NCBI GenBank assembly: GCA_000328365.1
Contig: KB301483.1
Span: 174,936 to 238,935 of the forward strand
Source of the DNA: Capitella teleta
Lineage: Eukaryota > Annelida > Polychaeta > Capitellidae
Direction of reading: 5' to 3'
Length of the DNA stretch: 64,000 bases
The position numbers were made by a program, and so were the translations under genes. Positions 58,418 to 64,000 of the stretch are shown here, in pieces (the first letter of the stretch is position 1; every line of letters begins with the position of its first letter). Below the pieces are notes generated by a model. The model was not told the origin of the DNA and made no database searches. It saw only the letters and a list, made by a program, of their open reading frames with translations.

Positions 58418-61400
58418 CTACTCTTCTTTTGTACACAATGTGTGTCCTGATTTCGGGTCATGCTGGCCTGGCGAGACACGCGAATCGAAAGGGCACACGA
58501 GCATGCGCGACCTAATAAAATTTCGTTTTATTATTATTACATTTTTTGGGGAGGGGGGATCGTTATTGTGTCTACGTAATGATGCACTTCAAGGTCGAAA
58601 TCGTGTGCCTTTGTTGGCCTGGTATTTGGTCTAATTTTATTCTACAGTATTAGCCACTAATACGGAGTATTGCCTCTGGTATGTGCAATGCTGCTCCTGG
58701 TCGGGTCAAAGGAAGAGGTCATCTCGCCTGGCCGGTGGTCAGTAAGGAGAGCGAGTGCCCGGTTGGAGCGCCGCTTCGTTTGCTCGTTTTATGGCCGTGG
58801 TCATTGCTGACCCGCGTGCCGGTAGCCTTGGACTCCAATGAAGCCAAGAAGCGATGGTCCGCCCTGAATATCCATCACCTTCCTCGCCTACAGTCGCCCC
58901 CGGTTGTTTACAACTGCTCCTCTTTGTGGGATTCACTCCGACCACGCACACGAGTGTTTGGAGTCGCTTTGAATACTTGTGAAGCGTCGAACGTGGGCGC
59001 CGATGTACACGTTGAGCCGCATGCCGTGGTCTTTCGCGACAGGCAGACAGCACTGTGCCTCAAGGTCTCTCAGTTGCCTTGGCTGCTGCCTCTTTGGCGG
59101 GGTCAACGAGTGCGTTGAGCCGGAGGAGGAGGAGGAGGCCGTGTCGCCTCTCCCTCCTCGCGCCTCGCCGCCGCACGGAGATGATCCCGGGGATTAGCAC
59201 CAGCTCAGAGGACGTGAGCGGAATCATTGCTGAGGCGAGGACAAAACCTGCTCGTCCGTCGACGCAGCACTGCGCAGTAGTTCAGAATGCATGGCGACTC
59301 TCGAGAGCGCTACAAGCGAGCTGCAGCCGGCTCAAGGGGCCTCGTAAAATAACTTCAAGACTGTGAAGGAGGGGGGAAAAAAATCGCTGGCGTTGTTTCT
59401 TTCATTTCTTTCATCGATACTGTCTCTTGGTGGCCACCTCCGGTGAGGGGCCCCTCCCTTGCATGCACAGCGGATTGACCGTACATCAGCAGAGTTACGG
59501 TCGCCTTCGACATTTATGTCTGCGGCTGGCTTTCGCGCACCTCATTCGCCTTTATCTCGCGGCGTTCGCTCAGAGCAGTGCCGAGGCAGTCCCTTCATGA
59601 AAATCATATTGTTGGCGAGGTGCGATATCTGCTGCCTCTGCATGAGGGCACCTGCCCCTCCGCTCCTCGCTTGTACCTTACGCTTCTTTTTCGTCTGTTG
59701 ATCGTGGTTTAGAGATCCCCACCACAGGGGGCTGGTTCGCTCACTCCGTTCTTTCGCATACGAACTTTTGCAGCACTGAGATAAATGACTTGTTTAAGAG
59801 CGTTGCTCGTGCGGCTTGCAGTCAATGGCTTCTACTGCCGCCGCTGCTGTTGCTGTTGCATCGTGTAAAGCTCTCGTGTGGCTTTTCTGAGAAAAGCCTC
59901 AAACATCTCTGCCTTATCTCGCCGCTTGGCCCTGAATTAATATATGTAATTATTGTTTTTCTCTTGCTTGATCTATCGTATTGCACCGAGCGAAGGAGCA
60001 CTGACTGGCCTCTCCGGCTGACTCATAAGCAGCGCTGGCTCAAACGGCGCTCACTGGAGCGTAGAGTGTCCGTTCTGCCTTTTATGCAAGGGTCACTGAC
60101 CCCTGGGTCGTGTCCGGCCCCCTTCTGCCCCATAACCCGTTCCCGGGGGCCTTCCCCTTTCCTATAAACTCCATCCTATTAGGCAAAATGGGATTTACCG
60201 CCAGCGCTACTCCCGAATTAGAGCCATTTTGGCTGAGCTACCGCATGCATGCTTGCCACTCAGATACATGGATCCGTACGTCACGCTATGAATATTAATT
60301 ACTTGTGATTAAATCTTTTCTAACCGAGGTGTTTGTTGCTTTTGCTCAGTTGTTTTTCTTGACCGTGTTCTGCTTAATTGCGATGATCTTGTATTTATAA
60401 CATATTATGCGTGTTATTACGTAATACACCTGTGAGGTCCTTTACTCATTCATTGAGTATCACACTGGGTGACCGGGTTCTTACGTAATCTGCTTTTCTA
60501 GGCCAGTGACCATCCTGCTCCTCATGTACAGTTTGTTATGCGACGATTCTCAGAACTCTGATTCTCTGACTGCTATCTCTGCTTCTGTTGGTAAACAGAA
60601 CTCGCGTTTCCAATCACTCAAGGCATACCTCACCAATGACTACTTCTTGCGAACCTCTCTCTTATCAGTTATGATACATCGATAACTCGATACACATGCA
60701 CCTTGCGAGGTTTTACACTGCCCCACACAGCCACTTAGACGCTACTGTACAAATGACGAATGCTCACTGCAATCGCAAGTCATAAATTCTATAAACTTAT
60801 GAAGTACAAGCAAGCGCAACAGATCGAGTACAAGCGTTTACACTGCGCTTTTTTGCCTGCTTCTGAGTTCAAGCAGAAGAAAGCGTTGATTGATAGCAAT
60901 GCACTCCTTTTGCTTATCACCACCTCACCCCCCTCTCTGCTTGTATTTTGCTTCTCGCCATCCTTCGTGACCTCCTCGCTATCACAATACTTATTATACT
61001 AGAAAGGTCACCGCCTCGCCCACCAGCCGTGACCTTGCTGGGTGCACTGGCATCTCTTGGCGGTTTCCTTTTTGAAGTTTTGATTGTGTAAATTGATTAA
61101 TTAAGCGTGTTCTTCGCTGCATCTCTTTCCTCTCTGTTGAGTCATTATTCGGTGATAATATTTCAACTGTGTCGGCTGATGTCACGTTTCTCTTCTTGTG
61201 CATGCAGGGCCTGTTGGTAATTTTTCCCTTTCGCTCTGGTGCGGTTTCGAATTCGGAAGTTTATGAGGCATTGTTATTGATATCTTATGTTGTATGACGT
61301 AAAATACTTGGCTCTGTGCCGAGAGCTAATAATTTTTTTATTTTGTTGGTTTCTACACTTAACGCTAGCCTTGAATTATGGTGTCCATTTCACTTGTAGG

Positions 61401-62579
61401 ATGCGTTGTATAATAATAATGGTTATATCGTATCGTGTTATTCGTGCGATTTACTAGTTGATAGTTATTCGCCAGTGATAGGCTGTTATCAGCCATCTGG
61501 CTGCTCATTTCTCTGTTCATTTTTCCCTTTCTGCCTTCGTGCAAATTGGCTGCCATTGTCGTATTTACATGCGTTTTAATAGCGCCTGTATTTGTTTTGT
61601 CAATAAAGGCGCTCTCCATATTTATGTTGTATGACTACAGCGTGTGCCTTCTTGGTTTAATGTACTAAGTCACTGCGCTCTGATGAGCAGACTTCATCCG
61701 CTGTATAATTAATGTGCATGTCCTTGAGCCGACCGCGCATGCACAGCCGTAATGGAGCCATTCTTCCTATCGTCGCCTTCACCGCTATCTTCTGGCCAAC
61801 AGTGGCTTCTCATTTCCTCTCGATTCGGTCCTCATGCCTGCTTGCGATTCATGCAGCATAATGCGACACCAGCAGTGCACTCGCTGAACCCGTGTGCGGG
61901 ATTTTCGCAGTAGCCGTCGACCCGATTCGCTGGCTGCTCTGAGGCGCTCGGCTGTTCTGCACTCGCTCAACCCGGCGGCCCACGCAATAACACATTTCTC
62001 ATTTTCTCTGATGCGCTTTCGGCCTCGCGCTCAGTTGCTGCTTGCCTTCTGGATCCGAAGGACCTCGAAGTGCATTGTCTCCGGATCGGCGGGATATCGC
62101 AGGAGTTTTGATTTTGACCTCATTCTCAGTTTGCCTCGAGAAGCTGTGTAAACATTTTGAAGGAATAATATTTACACGTTCTTTTGCAATGGAATACAGC
62201 TGAACGCGGCCTGCAGATCTTCTGGATAATCTCCTCGCGACCTCACAAGTCGAATTTCTTCGCTGTACACTTTTTTTCTTGTTGCTCTTTTAATAATTAG
62301 GGAGAAACATTTCGTGGGGCTTTCATCGAACCGCGCGTCTTCGTTTCGCCTGAAGCCGCGGTCTTTGCACCCATAAAAGCCTCGTTGAAGTCGAGAGCAA
62401 TTTTTTTTTCCCTCGCCAATCTCGGGACGACTTGCAGCATTCTCTTGCATTGGACTTTCCGTGTGTAAAGTGGAACATTAGCTTACATCATATGCTTTGC
62501 AAGTGGATGTAACAACTTGGATTTATTCCAAACTTCGATTTGCAATAACGCCATCACGGCGCCGCTAAGCGGAGATCGT

Positions 62580-62720
62580 GTATTTATGGGCTGTTCCGAG
62601 CTGCAGCGCTCCGCCCGCTGCGTGTGACGTCATTGGCCACTCGGCCTAAGCATTCACTGCTGGCTTATCAGCGGGTAGCGCACACTCGATTGAACAGCGC
62701 TTTTCACTGGAAGTGTTGAC
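62580..62720 (+). promoter_or_regulatory. Candidate promoter of the gene at 63 kb
   Basis: TATTTATGG (62581) and CCGCCC (62611-62616, GC box) precede TGACGTCATTGG (62625-62636), which combines a full cAMP-response element with an inverted CCAAT box. The start codon proposed for the downstream gene is about 430 bases further on. The dense cluster of common promoter motifs in a CpG-rich region supports a transcription start near 62.65-62.75 kb. Confidence 0.5.
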
Positions 62721-63065
62721 TGTAAACACGGGCTTGGAACTGTCCCACGTGCTATTAGATTGCTCAGCGTCGAGGAAGCGGGTCATTCAGAGATCCGAGG
62801 AAGTCCGTCGTTCATCAAACTTGCTTACATGCTCCAAAAACATTTATATAGCCGTGTGCTGGCCACGACGACTCATAGCATCCGAAAGCTCCACCGAGAG
62901 AACAACTTAGTTTCGGACATCTGATACCTCGGCTCAAGAGTGACTCACTTTCAACTTGTGCAACTACGTTTGTTGCTGTTGACATTGTTATTATTGTGGT
63001 GTGGTCACTTGTGAGTTCTGCTTCTCATCTGTTTCTGATGAGGGCTGTTTGCTGTTGAGGTCGAC

Positions 63066-64000
63066 ATGCTCGCTTACCAGCCCTCGGCCCCTGCTTGTGC
63101 TATGATGGAGACGACCGGTTACTATGGTAACGACGCTATGGATACTCAAGGCTCATCGTCGATCAACAGTGAGTGGTCATTTATCCATCCTTGGTCCAGG
63201 GCTCCTATTCGCCGACCTGTGTCCATGGTTATAACGGGCATTCCATTGTACAGACTACTGTCACATAGCATCATTCGTTTTTAATTTTAATAATTATGTT
63301 CGCAGTGACCCGTGCACGCGCCTCTGTTGGGTACAATTGAATACGCACGAGAGTGTGTGTGTGTGTACACAGCTGGCATGCACGCATGCACCGAACACAA
63401 CAGAGCTTTATCTCTGTTCACCCCCTTATCACAAGTCTTTCTAATGTCTCGCTCGCTTCGTCTATGTGGTTCTTTCTTGTCTGATATATCGTGCTACTAG
63501 TGCTAGTATTTAGGGTTTTATTTGCTTTAGCCAAGTTTCGTACACGAAGTTTCTTGCTATATCAATATGCCCACACCTGGAGAAAATACGTGGCCTTCGC
63601 TTGTGCGGCCTTCACTTCGACTTCTCTGGTGAGGTGGTATCGCGTTATTCAGGCCTGGTTGGTGGTTGTCTGCGCTTCGATTGGAGCAGAGAAATCAAAA
63701 CATTATAAAATACCAGCTGAAAAGAGAGAAAGGAAAAGCCGCTGGGTCTGCTCTCTTTATAGCCCCCCATGATCAATACACATTGGGCATTTATAGGCTG
63801 CCTTCAAGGAAGGTTTCTGATTGTGTGTTTGGTTTTCTTGCAGGCGTTGAATTCGGAGAAAGCTGCTTGTATGCTGCAGCCGCTGCAGCTGCATCCATCG
63901 TGCACCAGCCGCCGCCACATCCACCAGCTGCCACGTACCAACAGCAGCAGCAGCAGCAAGCTCCTGCCCATCCAAATCACCTGCACAACCACCATCAACA
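63066..64000 (+). CDS. 5' exons of an unidentified gene, possibly a developmental transcription factor (runs off the window)
   Basis: Exon 1 (63066-63168) begins MLAYQPSAPACAMMETTGYY and ends in phase 1 at the donor GTGAGT. Exon 2 starts at 63844 after TTTTCTTGCAG and continues to the window edge. The join (A|GC, serine) is in frame and gives at least 86 residues: GESCLY, seven to eight alanines, PPPHPP, seven glutamines, then histidine-rich HPNHLHNHH. Alanine, glutamine and histidine runs near the N-terminus, a CpG-rich upstream region and a non-coding neighbourhood are typical of animal developmental regulators. No DNA-binding domain is inside the window, so the family cannot be named. The intron is 675 bases. 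Confidence 0.6.

Larger units (their letters stand above)
54601..62600. other. 8 kb CpG-rich, apparently non-coding region
   Basis: From about 55.3 kb CG dinucleotides become frequent compared with the rest of the window, and the + strand is T-rich and A-poor. The frames of 60-162 codons occur on both strands, overlap and show no domain; GC-rich sequence produces such frames by chance. Two opposed CCAAT boxes (ATTGG near 55976, CCAATC near 55996) could mark a promoter. The region probably holds the regulatory domain or 5' introns of the gene that begins at 63066. Confidence 0.45.

Overview
The window comes from an animal nuclear genome, most likely an aquatic invertebrate. The genes have GT-AG introns, mostly 45-75 bases inside the housekeeping genes. 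CpG is not depleted, and the intergenic space is filled with short non-autonomous DNA transposons, a tRNA-derived SINE and simple repeats. A nuclear receptor with two DNA-binding domains points towards a protostome, perhaps a spiralian, but this is inference and I cannot name the species. There are two assembly gaps (17274-17323 and 53852-54495).

Layout: 2.4-5.0 kb (+) holds SLU7, a second-step splicing factor, with 12 exons. 5.6-5.9 kb (-) holds GEMIN7, an SMN-complex protein. 5.9-8.7 kb is repeat-rich: a TIR element, a cluster of a 65-75 bp bipartite repeat, and a broken Ty3/Gypsy gag-protease fossil. 9.1-10.3 kb (+) holds PGAP4/TMEM246, a GPI-glycan GalNAc transferase in one coding exon. 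12.45-18.35 kb (-) holds a nuclear receptor with two tandem DNA-binding domains and a ligand-binding domain in 11 exons, including a 15-base microexon. 18.4-30 kb has no recognisable coding exon and is visually A-rich on the + strand. 30.1-34.5 kb (+) holds a promoter-like region and a DUF4806-type gene of unknown function. 34.5-39.9 kb is non-coding with repeats. 39.9-42.8 kb (-) holds CACUL1, a cullin-domain protein, with an NRF1-type promoter palindrome. 43-45 kb is repeat-rich and contains a 777 bp hAT-like element. 45.1-49.2 kb (+) holds NUP107, a nuclear pore scaffold protein, with 21 visible exons. 49.7 kb carries a promoter-like first exon. 51.8-52.5 kb is a tandem repeat. 55-63 kb is CpG-rich, T-rich on the + strand and apparently non-coding, and leads into the 5' exons of an unidentified gene at 63.07 kb whose low-complexity N-terminus suggests a developmental transcription factor.

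The genes do not form a pathway. SLU7, GEMIN7, NUP107, PGAP4 and CACUL1 are ordinary housekeeping genes. The most notable item is the two-DBD nuclear receptor, whose two DBDs share intron positions, phases and an equal 142-base second exon. The DUF4806 gene and the hAT-like element are the next most interesting.
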